Source of the DNA: an uncultured Planctomycetaceae bacterium
GTDB taxonomy: Bacteria; Planctomycetota; Planctomycetia; Pirellulales; Pirellulaceae
Direction: 5' to 3'
Length of the DNA: 64,000 nt
Assembly (NCBI GenBank): GCA_903863885.1
Contig: CAIPEB010000573.1
Coordinates: 1 to 64,000 of the forward strand
Made by a program: the position numbers and the translations under genes. Positions 26,504 through 36,866 of the stretch are shown piece by piece. Below the pieces are notes generated by a model, which was not told where the DNA came from, searched no databases, and saw only the letters and a program-made list of their open reading frames with translations. How positions within the stretch are numbered: the first letter of the stretch is position 1; every line of letters starts with the position of its first letter.

Positions 26504-27523
26504 ATGCAAGTCACGCGTCGACGGTTCGTGATGGATTCGCTCGCGGCGAGCGCGGCTCTTGCCGCCGGGGCCCGTATGGCTCCGGCCGCTGAACCGCAGG
26601 GCAAGAGGGACGAGGCGACTTCCGCCCCGACGCTGCCCATCATCGATACGCACCAGCACCTCTGGGACGTCCAGCGGATCAAGCCGCCATGGCTGGATGG
26701 CTCCCCCGACATCCTGCGGCGCAGTTACGTCACGAGCGATTACCTGGAGGCGACTCGCGGCCTGAATGTGGTCAAAGCCGTATATATGGAAATCGACGCG
26801 GCGCCGCAACAGCAGGTCGAAGAGGCCGAGTACCTGATCGAGATCTGCCGCAGCGGCAAGCATCCGACGGTCGCAGCGGTGATCTCCGGACGTCCCGCCC
26901 TGCCGGGATTCCGCGAGTACATTCTGCGGTATCGCGACAACAAGTACATCAAGGGCGTTCGGCAGGTGCTGCACGGCGCCACGACCCCCGCGGGCTACTG
27001 CCTGCAGGATCCGTTCGTGGCCTCGATACGACTGCTCGGCGAGATCGGCATGAGCTACGACATCTGTCTGCGGCCCGGCGAACTGGCCGACGGCGTCAAG
27101 CTGGTGGACAAGTGCCCCGGCACGCGCTTCATCGTGGACCATTGCGGGAACGCGGATGTGAACGTGTTCCTTCCGGCCTCGCAGAGATCCGCCGAACCGC
27201 CGTCGCACGATCCCGAGCAGTGGCGGCGCGACATGAGCGAGCTCGCCAAAAGGTCCCACGTCATCTGCAAGATCTCCGGCATCGTTGCCCGGGCGCCGCA
27301 GGGGAACTGGAAATCCGAGATTCTCGCTCCGGTCATCAACCACTGCCTCGATGTCTTCGGTCCGGATCGAGTCGTGTTCGGGGGCGACTGGCCGGTGTGC
27401 CTGCGCGGCGCGACCTATCGCCGCTGGGTCGAGGCGCTGCGCGAAGTGGTGCACAACCGCAGCGAAGAACAGCAGCGGAAACTGTTCCACGACAACGCGT
27501 CGAAGTTTTACGGACTGGGATAA
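26504..27523 (+). CDS. Tat-exported TIM-barrel amidohydrolase
   Basis: 339 residues from ATG 26504, preceded by GGAG. The N-terminus MQVTRRRFVMDSLAASAAL is a twin-arginine signal. The barrel begins IIDTHQHLWDV, carrying the metal HxH of amidohydrolase_2 proteins. FIVDHCGN and VVFGGDWPVCL supply the later His and Asp. The family includes lactonases and decarboxylases. L-fucono- or L-rhamnono-lactonases are close relatives, but nothing here decides the substrate. Exported amidohydrolases of this kind are common in planctomycetes. Confidence 0.88.
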   Translation: MQVTRRRFVMDSLAASAALAAGARMAPAAEPQGKRDEATSAPTLPIIDTHQHLWDVQRIKPPWLDGSPDILRRSYVTSDYLEATRGLNVVKAVYMEIDAAPQQQVEEAEYLIEICRSGKHPTVAAVISGRPALPGFREYILRYRDNKYIKGVRQVLHGATTPAGYCLQDPFVASIRLLGEIGMSYDICLRPGELADGVKLVDKCPGTRFIVDHCGNADVNVFLPASQRSAEPPSHDPEQWRRDMSELAKRSHVICKISGIVARAPQGNWKSEILAPVINHCLDVFGPDRVVFGGDWPVCLRGATYRRWVEALREVVHNRSEEQQRKLFHDNASKFYGLG

Positions 27524-27526
27524 CGC

Positions 27527-29866
27527 CTACTGCTGCAACGCATACAGAATGATGTTCGTGCCGATCTTCGCGGCGTCCTCCTTGACGTAGCCTTTGCACT
27601 GCAGCGAAGTGCCGCTTTCCAGGGCGCAGCTGATGTCGTAGGGCGAGAACACGACGGAGTATCGTCCGTCGATCTCGATTCCCTCGAGCAGCGGCGTGAT
27701 CGAGACCAGGGTGGCCTTCAGCGGGTCGTCTTTGGCCCGCGTCTGAGGGTCGCGCAGGGTCACCGCGCGCAGATCGAACCCGCGGAACTGCCGCGTAAAG
27801 ATCGGGTGGTTGGGCGGAATCCGGTTCAGCGGTTTGCCGGGCAGAATCGCTTCGATCTCGCGGCGGAACGAGTTCGCGAACTCGGGACTTGCGCAGATCG
27901 CATCGGCAAAGAGCACGCCTCCGCGCTGCAAGTATGTACCCAGCGCCTTGCGTTCGGCCGCATTGAAGCGGAAGTTCCGCCGTCCGTGCATGAACAATAC
28001 GGGATACTCGAACAGCCCGGGATCGTCGGCCCCGATCAGCCGGTTCTCGATGTCGACCCGCATGATGCCTTGATTGCCTACCGAGGTGAGGAGACGCGGC
28101 AGCGCGTTAGGCGCATCGTCGCCGCCCCCGCTATGGCGCAATTTCGGAACCCGCAAAGTTCCTCGCGTGGACGGTTCGCCTGTGCCCCGGTCAGGGGTTA
28201 GCTGAGGCCGGTCGAGTTTGTTCTTCAACTCGCGGTTCGTCGCATACGTGACGACGTTTTCGCCGATGCGCAGGCAGGCTTCGATCTCCTCCTGGATGGG
28301 CTTGGGATAATCGACGGGCCGGGTTCCCGGGCTCAGTTCCCAGTAACAGGCGAGGTTTTGCGGGCAGTAGACGACGCTCGTCCGGCAGCACGCGTCGATG
28401 CCGTAGAGCGGCCTGATGTACTTCGGGTCCGCCTGCTCTTCGGCCCACCAAACGGGATGGTCGGGCGGCAGCAGTCTGAGCGGGCTGTCGGGAAACAGTT
28501 CTTTGGCCAGCGCGCGGAAGTCGCGATCGAAGTCGTCGCCTTCGCAGCATGACTCGACGAACAGGAAGCCGCCCTGATCCACGTATCGCCGCAGGTTCTC
28601 CTTTTGTGCCGCCGCGAGGCTGAGACCCGATCGGCCGCTGATAAAGAGCACGGGCGCTTCGAGCAGGTTTTCGACCGTCGCCGCGCGTGCGTCGATGGTC
28701 TGCCACGACAGGTCGCGCCGCCAGCGCCGTTCGACGCGCCGCGTCAGATTGCCGATCGCGCTGCGGTGCAGGTCCCACTCGTTGCCCTCGCCGTACTTGA
28801 GTTTTCCAATGACGACGGGGCGCCGTCCCTTGGAGAGAAACAGCAGCGCGAAGGACGTCGCGACGAGCGGATTGGAGTCTGTGATGCCGCCGCCGACCCA
28901 CAGGTTGCGCAGCGCGTCCTGCTGGCTGACCAGGACCTCGGCCCCTTCGCGGTACCAGTCGTGGCGGCCCAGAAACCGGTTGCCCGACATCCGCCCGACG
29001 CGCTCAATGCCGTACATGTAGTAGTAATAGTACGAACTGGCCATCATGCCGGGGCTCGGATTGCGGACCGGCGAGAACTTGTTGCCGAGCCACTGCAGGC
29101 CGCGTTCGATGTTGCCGGTGTTGGTTTGTTCGCTGCAGCATTGAACGGCGCCGTTCACGACTTTCGCGTCGCCGGGCGAGATCCGTCCCGCGCAGATGAT
29201 CAGCGACGCGATGCCCGCGCACGTCATGCTGCCGGTCGAACCGTCGGAGTCCCGTTCGGTGTAGCCCCAGGATCCGTCGTCTCTCTGGCATCGCACCCAG
29301 TAATCCCACGCGTTCTGCCAGACGGTATCCGGTACGCTGACGCCGACTCGCTCGGCTTCGTGCAATGCCAGCAGGGCGAACTGGGCGTTGGAATTGTCGC
29401 CGTCGCCGCGGGCGCCCGCGTATCCCCAGCCCCCTTTTCTCACTCCGTCCTTCAGCTGGATGCTCTGGATCCAATCGGCATTGCGGCGGATGAGCGCCGC
29501 GTCCTTGTCGGGTTCGGCGGTGCAGAAGACCAGCGTCTGCAGGGCGGCCGTGTAGATCATGCTTGGGGCTTCCATGCCGCGCAGGTAGCTCAATGCCAGC
29601 TGGATTTTGGGGTTCGTGACTTCCCGGCCGGAGTTCAGCAGGGCGAGCGTGCACAGCGCGCTGGTGCCTCCCGGGAATCCGGTGTAATCCCGCCAGCTGC
29701 CGTCGGCACGCTGCTGGCTTTCGAGGTAGGCCGAGGCGCGTTCGATTGATTCGCGAACCTGCCGGTCGGTGATCTCGCCCCTCGCAGTCTGCGCAATCGT
29801 CAAAATCAGAAGGCCGGCCAGGAGATGACGGCCGGAAACCCACCTCCCCAGCGAAGACCGCTCCAT
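27527..29866 (-). CDS. Squalene-cyclase-like repeat protein with two DUF4159 domains
   Basis: About 779 residues. Start at ATG 29866 (MERSSLGRW), with GGAGG 7 bases before; another ATG lies two codons upstream. After a signal/anchor (HLLAGLLILTIAQTARG) comes a prenyltransferase/squalene-oxidase-like region (about 35-340) with the repeated ADGSWRDY, DDGSWGYTE and KGGWGYAG motifs. Then come two DUF4159 units, one opening IGKLKYGEGNEWDLHR and one opening VPKLRHSGGGDDAP. Each contains a glycine-rich GGFLFVES or GGVLFADA stretch. It is divergent from the MoxR-DUF58-BatA-VWA genes, a neighbourhood common in planctomycetes, and is probably part of the same envelope-stress complex. Confidence 0.85.
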   Translation of the reverse strand: MERSSLGRWVSGRHLLAGLLILTIAQTARGEITDRQVRESIERASAYLESQQRADGSWRDYTGFPGGTSALCTLALLNSGREVTNPKIQLALSYLRGMEAPSMIYTAALQTLVFCTAEPDKDAALIRRNADWIQSIQLKDGVRKGGWGYAGARGDGDNSNAQFALLALHEAERVGVSVPDTVWQNAWDYWVRCQRDDGSWGYTERDSDGSTGSMTCAGIASLIICAGRISPGDAKVVNGAVQCCSEQTNTGNIERGLQWLGNKFSPVRNPSPGMMASSYYYYYMYGIERVGRMSGNRFLGRHDWYREGAEVLVSQQDALRNLWVGGGITDSNPLVATSFALLFLSKGRRPVVIGKLKYGEGNEWDLHRSAIGNLTRRVERRWRRDLSWQTIDARAATVENLLEAPVLFISGRSGLSLAAAQKENLRRYVDQGGFLFVESCCEGDDFDRDFRALAKELFPDSPLRLLPPDHPVWWAEEQADPKYIRPLYGIDACCRTSVVYCPQNLACYWELSPGTRPVDYPKPIQEEIEACLRIGENVVTYATNRELKNKLDRPQLTPDRGTGEPSTRGTLRVPKLRHSGGGDDAPNALPRLLTSVGNQGIMRVDIENRLIGADDPGLFEYPVLFMHGRRNFRFNAAERKALGTYLQRGGVLFADAICASPEFANSFRREIEAILPGKPLNRIPPNHPIFTRQFRGFDLRAVTLRDPQTRAKDDPLKATLVSITPLLEGIEIDGRYSVVFSPYDISCALESGTSLQCKGYVKEDAAKIGTNIILYALQQ

Positions 29867-30068
29867 CCCCATCCCTCCATGCTTCCGAATAACTATGAGT
29901 TACAGGCTGCCGCCGGTGATCGGCCGTCGTCCATAAAAGGGTGATCGGTCCATTCGGGCCACAGCGGCGTGCCTTAAAACTTCGAGAAGGAATACAATCA
30001 ACCGAGCGGCTTGTTGGAGCCGCTCATTCGGACTTTCCGTTTCTATCGCCCATCTTCGCAAGTCGGCC

Positions 30069-31106
30069 ATGAGCACGAAACAACGCAGCCTCGGTGATGT
30101 TCTGCAGGAGTTCGCGCAGCATCGGCAGGTGATGCAGCAGGAACTTCAGAAGATCATCGTGGGTCAGGACACGGTCATCGAGCAACTGTTCGCCGCCATT
30201 TTTACCAGAGGTCATTGCCTGCTCGAAGGCGTGCCCGGACTGGCCAAGACGCTGATGGTCAGCAGCCTGGCCAAGATCCTCGACGTCGGCTTCAAGCGCA
30301 TCCAGTTCACTCCCGACCTCATGCCGTCCGACATCACGGGGACCAACGTGCTGGAGGAGGACGAGGCCGGTCGCCGCGAGTTCCGTTTCGTCGAGGGGCC
30401 GGTCTTCACGAACATCCTGCTCGCCGACGAAATCAACCGCACGCCTCCCAAGACGCAGGCCGCATTGCTGCAGGCCATGCAGGAACGCCAGGTCACCGTC
30501 GGCCGCACCACATACGATCTGCCCGATCCGTTCTTCACGATCGCCACTCAGAACCCGATCGAACAGGAAGGCACCTACCCGCTGCCCGAAGCGCAACTCG
30601 ACCGCTTCATGTTCAACATCAAGGTAGGTTATCCGACGGCGGACGAGGAAGAGAAGATCCTGTCGGTCACGACCCGCAACGAAAAGGTGGAAGTCCACAA
30701 GGTCTTCTCGGGCCGGTCGATCGTCAATCTGCAGAAACTCGTCAGTTCGGTCGCGGTCAGCGAGTACATCGTCAAGTACGTTTCCCGGCTCGTCCGATCG
30801 ACGCGTCCGGTGGACGCATCCGCGCCGCAGTACGTCAAGGAACTGGTGGATTGGGGCGCAGGGCCCCGCGCCGGACAGTTTCTGATCAACGGCGGCAAGG
30901 CTCTGGCCGCGATGGATGGCCGGTTTTCCGTGAGTACCGACGACATTCGCAAGATCGCCGTGCCCGTGCTGCGGCATCGCATCAGCACCAACTTCCAGGC
31001 TCAGGCCGAGGGGATGTCAACCGAGGACCTGATCGCCAGGCTGCTCAGCGACACGCCGGAGCCCGAGGTCCCCAAGTTCGCCGGCAAGACACCCCCGAAG
31101 ATCTGA
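30069..31106 (+). CDS. MoxR-family AAA+ ATPase
   Basis: 345 residues. Walker A GVPGLAKT at 54-61, Walker [25 protein letters not shown], sensor region [28 protein letters not shown] and lid VLRHRIS. MoxR ATPases act as chaperones with VWA partners to mature metal centres or complexes. Here DUF58, BatA-type and VWA genes follow at once, all on plus, with 57, 70 and minus 1 bases between. The 202-base region before it separates it from the divergent DUF4159 gene and should hold both promoters. Confidence 0.93.
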   Translation: MSTKQRSLGDVLQEFAQHRQVMQQELQKIIVGQDTVIEQLFAAIFTRGHCLLEGVPGLAKTLMVSSLAKILDVGFKRIQFTPDLMPSDITGTNVLEEDEAGRREFRFVEGPVFTNILLADEINRTPPKTQAALLQAMQERQVTVGRTTYDLPDPFFTIATQNPIEQEGTYPLPEAQLDRFMFNIKVGYPTADEEEKILSVTTRNEKVEVHKVFSGRSIVNLQKLVSSVAVSEYIVKYVSRLVRSTRPVDASAPQYVKELVDWGAGPRAGQFLINGGKALAAMDGRFSVSTDDIRKIAVPVLRHRISTNFQAQAEGMSTEDLIARLLSDTPEPEVPKFAGKTPPKI

Positions 31107-31163
31107 TCGCCCGAGAGACTGGTCAGCGCCGCAATCAGGACGCGCTGCATCGCGCTGTCGCCC

Positions 31164-32060
31164 ATGCCAACTGTCGAACAATACCTGAAGCCGGAAGTGG
31201 TCAATCAGATCAAGCGGCTGGATCTGCGCGCCCAGTTCGTGGTGCGCGGGTTCCTGCAGGGCCTGCACGCCAGCCCGTTTCACGGCTTTTCGGTGGAGTT
31301 CAGCGAGCATCGCAGATACTCGCACGGCGATGATCCCAAGGACATCGACTGGCTCGTCTTCGCCAAGACCGACAAGTTCTACGTCAAGAAGTTCGAGGCC
31401 GAGACCAATATCACCGGCTACCTGGTGATGGATCTCAGCCAATCGATGGGCTACACGTACCGTCAGGAGTTGACCAAGTTCGACTACGCGATCTGTCTGG
31501 CCGCGTCGCTTTGCTACCTGATGATCTACCAGCACGATCCGGTCGGGCTGATCACGTTCGACGAGCGGATCCGCCACTGCCTCGCGCCGCGTTCGAAACG
31601 CACTCAGCTCGGCAACGTGCTCTCGCATCTTTCGCGATTGAAGCCGCAGGGGCCGACCGACCTGTCCAAGAGCCTGACGCAGATCGCCGCCATGCTGCGG
31701 CACCGCAGTCTCGTGATGGTGTTCTCGGATCTGCTGACCGAGACGGAGCCGGTGCTGCAGGCGTTGCGTCGTTTGCGGCATCGGGGGCACGACGTGATTG
31801 TTTTCCACGTGATGGACGAGGCGGAGGTCACTTTTCCCTTCAGCGGACTGGTGGAATTCGAGGAGCCGGAAAGCGACCAGCGAATGCAGGTCGATGCGGA
31901 CCACTGCGGCGAGGATTATCGCGAGAGTGTCCGGAACTTCCGGGAAACCTATCGGCAGGAGTGTTTTCACAGCGGCATCGACTACGTGCCGCTCGATACG
32001 TCGATGCAGTTCGACAAAGCGTTGTTGGAGTACTTGTTGAGCCGCAGGGCGCGGTTCTGA
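31164..32060 (+). CDS. DUF58 protein
   Basis: 298 residues with the DUF58 core motif SEHRRYSHGDDPKDIDW and then the VWA-like part YLVMDLSQSMGYTY (a DxSxS metal-site motif) and FDYAICLAASLCYL. DUF58 proteins are standard MoxR partners and are thought to recruit substrates or scaffold the VWA complex at the membrane. Residues around 185-205 read SLVMVFSDLLTE. It lies second in the operon after the MoxR gene and before the BatA-type gene. Confidence 0.92.
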   Translation: MPTVEQYLKPEVVNQIKRLDLRAQFVVRGFLQGLHASPFHGFSVEFSEHRRYSHGDDPKDIDWLVFAKTDKFYVKKFEAETNITGYLVMDLSQSMGYTYRQELTKFDYAICLAASLCYLMIYQHDPVGLITFDERIRHCLAPRSKRTQLGNVLSHLSRLKPQGPTDLSKSLTQIAAMLRHRSLVMVFSDLLTETEPVLQALRRLRHRGHDVIVFHVMDEAEVTFPFSGLVEFEEPESDQRMQVDADHCGEDYRESVRNFRETYRQECFHSGIDYVPLDTSMQFDKALLEYLLSRRARF

Positions 32061-32130
32061 CGGGCGGTTCGCGTCCGCGAGCCGGACGCGGGACTCGAAT
32101 CCAGAAGCGGGCAGTTGCCGGTTGGGCGCC

Positions 32131-34545
32131 ATGGCATTCGCGAATCTCTCCCTGTTGCTCGGACTTGCCCTCGTGGCGGTGCCGATCGTTCTGCACCTTG
32201 TGCTCCGGCAGCAACCCAAGCAGCTGATTTTTCCGGCGCTGCAGTTCCTCAAGCAGCGGCGGGAAGCCAACCGCCGCCGCCTGCAGTTGCGGCACTGGCT
32301 GCTGCTCGCGTTGCGCGCCGCCGCGATCGGCGCTCTGGCGCTGGCGCTGGCGAGGCCAAGCGTCAATTCCGCGGCGGTCGGGAACTGGGCGGCTATCGCT
32401 GCGATCGGCCTTGCGCTGGTGGTGATCGCCGCGCTGCTGGCGGTTGTCCTGGTGCAGCGGCGCGGCAAGGCGATTGCTGCGGCATTGATCGTCGGCGAGG
32501 TTCTGCTCTTGATTCCTTTGTTGCTGCTGCTCGTCGGCACGCTGCGGAAGGACTCGGGCATCCGGCTTGGAAATCGCGAAGCGCCCGTGTCGGCGGTGCT
32601 GGTCTTCGATACGTCGCCCCGCATGCTCTACCGGTACCACAATGAGACGAGGCTCAAGGCGGCGCAGAACATCGGATTGTGGCTGCTGCAGCAGTTCCCG
32701 GCCGACAGCGAGGTCGCCGTCGTGGACTCGCACCCCGGACCGGCCGTGTTCGCGGTCGATACGGCGGCCGCCCGCAAAGCGATCGAACGGTTGCAGACCA
32801 CGGCCGTCGCGCAGCCCATACCCGAAACACTCGAGTCGGCATGGCGCCTGGTTTCCACCGGAAAGAACCCCCGCAAAGAAGTCTACGTGTTGACCGACCT
32901 GACCGCTTCGGCCTGGCGCGCCGGTTCGGCCGGCGACTTGCGAGGAGAGCTTGCCGCCAAACGGGACATCGCCCTGTACGTGCTCGATGTGGGCGCGGAC
33001 AAGCCGCGAAACCTGAGCCTGGCCGAACTGGCGCTGTCGTCGCAGACTCTGGCCCGCAACGGCGAGCTGGAGATTTCCACTTCCGTGCGCGCGATGGGGA
33101 CCGGCGGCACCTTTTCGGTGGAATTGCGGGTGGAGCAGCCGGACGCGGACCGGCCCGTCATCGTGAACGGGCGGCCGCAATTACCCGAATCGCGAGTTCG
33201 AGACCGCCGCGAAGTGCGGGTGGCCGACAATGGGGCCGAGTCCGTTTCGTTCAAGGTCGGCGGCCTGCCTGCGGGCGTGCATCAGGGTTCGGTGGTCCTG
33301 TCGAGCGGCGATGGTCTGTCGGCCGACGATGTGCGTTATTTTGCCGTCGAAGTCGCGGACGCCGCGCCGGTGCTGGTCGCGGCTCCCGCCACGGTGAACA
33401 CATCGCTCTTCACCGAAGCGATCGCGCCTTACCAGTTCCGCCAGTCGAAACGTGCTCGTTTCGACTGCACGGTGATCGAGCAGGAGGAACTGGCAAATCG
33501 GACGCTGGACGGATTTGCGGTGATTGCATTGCTGGATCCCCGGCCGCTGCCGCCCGTCGTGTGGGAGAAGCTGCGGACGTACGTCACGCGGGGCGGATCG
33601 CTCGCCGTGTTTCTCGGGCATTTCGCGGAGCCGAAACAGCTTCAATCCGAAACGGCGAAACTGCTGCTCGGCGGCAAACTCGCCCGCACATGGCGTTCGC
33701 CTGACCGCCGCGTGGTTCTGTCGCCGCTGAGCTATGACCATCCGATCCTGGCTCCCTTTCGACAACGGTCCACCAGCGTGCCGTGGAATCAGTCGCCCGT
33801 ATTCCGGCATTGGGTGTTCGACGAACTCGCCCCCGGCACTCAGGTGTTGATTCCGCTGAGCAACGGGAGGCCGGTGCTGCTTGAGCACGCGGTCGAAAAA
33901 GGACGCGTGCTCGTGATGACCACGCCCGCCACGGATCCGGCTCGCCCGGCGGGACGAGAAGCCTGGAACGAGTTGCCGACCAGCGAAGACGCCTGGCCGT
34001 ATTTCGTGCTGATCAACGAGATGATGAGCTACCTGGCCGGCGCGGGGCAGCGCCAGTTGAACTATTTCACCGGCGAAACAGCCGTACTGGCCAACGATCC
34101 CGACACGGAACCGTCGCGGTATCAGCTGTTCACGCCTTCGGATGAGCCTCAGGAAATCTCGGCCGGCGACGGAGAGGTGGTGGTGAGCTTTACCGAAAGG
34201 CCCGGCGCCTACCGGTTGAGAGGGAATCGAGGCGGCCCGCTGACTCGCGGGTTCGCGGTCAACATCCGTGAGGATGCGACCGACCTGGCGCGGACGGATC
34301 AAGCCGCGCTGGAGGGCATCCTGGGCAAGGAACGGTTCCAACTCGCCCGCAACCGGGAAGAGATCAAGCGCGAAGTGGGCAACATGCGGATCGGGCGGGA
34401 GTTCTATCCGTATCTGATTGCGCTGCTGGCCCTGGTTTTGTCGCTTGAGTATTTGTTCGCGAATCGTTTTTATCAGCAGTCCGCCTCGGCGGATTCGGGC
34501 AGCGTGTCTGCGGCCGTGATACGGCAGGGCACTGCCGGCGCCTGA
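32131..34545 (+). CDS. BatA-like membrane protein (aerotolerance N-terminal domain, VWA)
   Basis: About 804 residues from ATG 32131; a TTG three codons upstream is possible. The N-terminus MAFANLSLLLGLALVAVPIV and FPALQFLKQRREANRRRLQLRHW is the BatA signature, followed by several membrane helices. A VWA-like domain begins AVLVFDTSPRMLYRY; the metal-site motif is reduced to DTS. A long periplasmic-looking part and a GATase-like segment follow (RTYVTRGGSLAVFLG), ending in a C-terminal helix LIALLALVLSLEYLF. The stop TGA shares its A with the next start (TGATG), so translation is coupled. Confidence 0.88.
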   Translation: MAFANLSLLLGLALVAVPIVLHLVLRQQPKQLIFPALQFLKQRREANRRRLQLRHWLLLALRAAAIGALALALARPSVNSAAVGNWAAIAAIGLALVVIAALLAVVLVQRRGKAIAAALIVGEVLLLIPLLLLLVGTLRKDSGIRLGNREAPVSAVLVFDTSPRMLYRYHNETRLKAAQNIGLWLLQQFPADSEVAVVDSHPGPAVFAVDTAAARKAIERLQTTAVAQPIPETLESAWRLVSTGKNPRKEVYVLTDLTASAWRAGSAGDLRGELAAKRDIALYVLDVGADKPRNLSLAELALSSQTLARNGELEISTSVRAMGTGGTFSVELRVEQPDADRPVIVNGRPQLPESRVRDRREVRVADNGAESVSFKVGGLPAGVHQGSVVLSSGDGLSADDVRYFAVEVADAAPVLVAAPATVNTSLFTEAIAPYQFRQSKRARFDCTVIEQEELANRTLDGFAVIALLDPRPLPPVVWEKLRTYVTRGGSLAVFLGHFAEPKQLQSETAKLLLGGKLARTWRSPDRRVVLSPLSYDHPILAPFRQRSTSVPWNQSPVFRHWVFDELAPGTQVLIPLSNGRPVLLEHAVEKGRVLVMTTPATDPARPAGREAWNELPTSEDAWPYFVLINEMMSYLAGAGQRQLNYFTGETAVLANDPDTEPSRYQLFTPSDEPQEISAGDGEVVVSFTERPGAYRLRGNRGGPLTRGFAVNIREDATDLARTDQAALEGILGKERFQLARNREEIKREVGNMRIGREFYPYLIALLALVLSLEYLFANRFYQQSASADSGSVSAAVIRQGTAGA

Positions 34546-36857
34546 TGGGTTTGCGCGTGGAAGCGCGTGTTGAGTTGCGCATTGAGTACTGCATGACGCA
34601 CTGGTCGTTCGAGCCTGTTTTTGAAAGCTACGCGGCAGTCGCCGTCATCCTGGCGGCGATGGCCATACCGCTGTTTCTCGCGCCGACGTATCGCCGTTTG
34701 TCGTCGCGGCGGCGAGCGGGGCTGATCGGGATTCGCGTCGCCGTGCTTCTGCTGGTGCTGCTGGCCATGCTCAGGCCGACCTGCACGAGCACCACGGTCC
34801 GTCCGCAGGCGGCCGCGCTGCTGGTGCTGTTCGACCAGAGCCGGAGCATGCAGTTCCCCCACGTGGCGGCCGGAAAATCCCGCTGGCAGGCTCAGGTCGA
34901 ATCGCTGCGCCGCGCCGAAGCGGAACTGGGAAAACTGCCCGCCGAGATGCAGCTGAAAATCTACGGCTACGATCGCGAGTTGCATGCGGTCCGTTTCGCC
35001 GAAGGACGCATGACGCTGCCCAAGGGAGCCGTCGGGCAGCAGACCGATATCGGCTCGTCGCTCGATGACGCAGTGCAGCAGGAACTGGGCAAACGAATCG
35101 CGGGAGTCATCCTGCTCGGCGATGGCGCCCAGACGGCCTCGGCTCCGCGCGTCGAAGTGCTGCAGGCCGGCCGAACTCTCGCGCGTCTTGAGTCGCCGCT
35201 CTACACGGTCGGGTTCGGACCGCCGGGCAACGTTGCCGAGTCGCGGGATCTGGCCGTGGAGAACCTGCCGGAACAGTACACCGTCTTTGTCAAGAACGAG
35301 TTGCTCGTGCGCGGAACCGTCCGCGTGCGCGGATTCGTGAACCAGGACATGCCGGTCGAACTGGTGGCCGAGGATCCGGCCGGCAAGAAGTCGTCGGTGG
35401 GAACCGTCCAGGTGCGGGCCAGCGAAGACGGCCAGCAGATCCCCGTCGATCTGCCGTTTGTGCCCACGCAGCCCGGCCAGTACAAACTGACTCTGCGCGT
35501 GAAGGAGCAGGCCGGCGAACTGGTCACGAGCAACAACCAACTGAGCGCATTCGTGACCGTGCTGACCGGCGGCCTGCGGGTGCTCTATCTCTACGGCGAC
35601 CTGCTGGGCGAACAACGCATGCTGCGGCGTTCCATCGACGCTTCGCCGGATATTCAACTCGACGATGCGTTCGTCGATCCGCGCAACCGGGACCGCTGGC
35701 CGATCGATCTGAGCCGCGTGCTGGCCACGCCGTTTGATGCGATCATTCTCGAGAGTGTCGACGCGAGCGCGCTGGGGCCTGCGAATCTGAAGGCAATTGC
35801 CGAGGCCACGGAGCGAGGAAAGGGGCTGCTGATGATCGGCGGATTCAGCAGCTTCGGCGCGGGCGGGTACGCCGGCACGCCGCTGGCCGATGTGCTGCCC
35901 GTCGAGATCGGACGACTTGAGCGGCAGGATGTTGACCCGACCAAGCCGATCAGCCGCGACCTCCATCTGTGGGGCGACCTGCCGATGCAGCCGGCACGCC
36001 CGCATCCGGTCGTGCGACTGGCAGCGGACGAACAGAACATGGCCGCCTGGAAATCGCTCCCGCCTCTGAACGGCGCCAATCGCCTGGGGGCCGAAAAGCC
36101 GCGAGCGCTGGTCCTTGTGGAAACGCCCTCGCACAAGGCGATTCTCGTGGCCGGGGATTATGGCAAAGGCCGCATCCTCGCGTTTGCGGGAAACAGCACG
36201 TACCGCTGGTGGCAATACGGACGAATGAGCGAGCACCGTCGCTTCTGGCGGCAGGTGATTCTGTGGCTCGCCCAGCGCGAGGATGCGTCGCAGAACGAGG
36301 TCTGGATCAAGTTGGCGCAGCGGCGATACGATCCGCACTCGCGGATTTCTTTTTCGGCCGGCGCCCGTTCGCCGGCGGGCGACGCGATTCCCGACGCGAC
36401 GTTCACCGCACAACTCACACTGCCCGACGGAAAGAAGCAGAATGTCCGCTTGGCCGCCGACCAGGGACAGGTGACCGGCACACTCGACGAACTGCCGCAA
36501 CCGGGCGACTATCTCATCGAACTTCAGGCCGCGAAGGGGACCGAGTCGCTCGGCAAGGCGAGAGCCCAGTTCCAGATCCTGGATCGAGATGCCGAATTGA
36601 GCAACCCGGCGGCCAATTACGATCTCTTGTCCCGATTGTCGGGTCTCACCAAGGCGTCGGGCGGCCGCGCGGTTGCGCCCGAACAGCTGCCGCAACTGAT
36701 CCGCGAGATTCGCGAGCGCCGATCCGACAGCCAGGTCGAAGTCCAGTCCCGATGGCAATTGGCCGACACGGCCCTCGATGCCTGGCTGCTGCTGCTGGTT
36801 GTGGTGGGACTGCTCGTGATCGAGTGGGTCCTCCGCAAACGCTGGGGGCTGGTCTGA
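34545..36857 (+). CDS. VWA / glutamine-amidotransferase-like membrane protein
   Basis: 770 residues from ATG 34545, which forms TGATG with the previous stop. An alternative start is ATG 34593. Two N-terminal membrane helices (VAVILAAMAIPLFLAP; IRVAVLLLVLLAML) are followed by a VWA-type domain: LLVLFDQSRSM has the intact DxSxS motif. A CARDB-like beta domain and then a class I glutamine-amidotransferase-like domain follow (LLMIGGFSSFGAGGYAGTPLADVLP) without an obvious catalytic Cys. It ends with a membrane helix LLLLVVVGLLVIEWVL. It closes the MoxR operon and is probably an envelope scaffold working with the ATPase. Confidence 0.87.
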   Translation: MGLRVEARVELRIEYCMTHWSFEPVFESYAAVAVILAAMAIPLFLAPTYRRLSSRRRAGLIGIRVAVLLLVLLAMLRPTCTSTTVRPQAAALLVLFDQSRSMQFPHVAAGKSRWQAQVESLRRAEAELGKLPAEMQLKIYGYDRELHAVRFAEGRMTLPKGAVGQQTDIGSSLDDAVQQELGKRIAGVILLGDGAQTASAPRVEVLQAGRTLARLESPLYTVGFGPPGNVAESRDLAVENLPEQYTVFVKNELLVRGTVRVRGFVNQDMPVELVAEDPAGKKSSVGTVQVRASEDGQQIPVDLPFVPTQPGQYKLTLRVKEQAGELVTSNNQLSAFVTVLTGGLRVLYLYGDLLGEQRMLRRSIDASPDIQLDDAFVDPRNRDRWPIDLSRVLATPFDAIILESVDASALGPANLKAIAEATERGKGLLMIGGFSSFGAGGYAGTPLADVLPVEIGRLERQDVDPTKPISRDLHLWGDLPMQPARPHPVVRLAADEQNMAAWKSLPPLNGANRLGAEKPRALVLVETPSHKAILVAGDYGKGRILAFAGNSTYRWWQYGRMSEHRRFWRQVILWLAQREDASQNEVWIKLAQRRYDPHSRISFSAGARSPAGDAIPDATFTAQLTLPDGKKQNVRLAADQGQVTGTLDELPQPGDYLIELQAAKGTESLGKARAQFQILDRDAELSNPAANYDLLSRLSGLTKASGGRAVAPEQLPQLIREIRERRSDSQVEVQSRWQLADTALDAWLLLLVVVGLLVIEWVLRKRWGLV

Positions 36858-36866
36858 GCCCGGCGA

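Noticed and set aside
34473-36758. 761-codon minus-strand open frame
   Set aside because: It mirrors the VWA/amidotransferase gene on plus. GC-rich codon use leaves the opposite frame open. The composition is unlike a folded protein.
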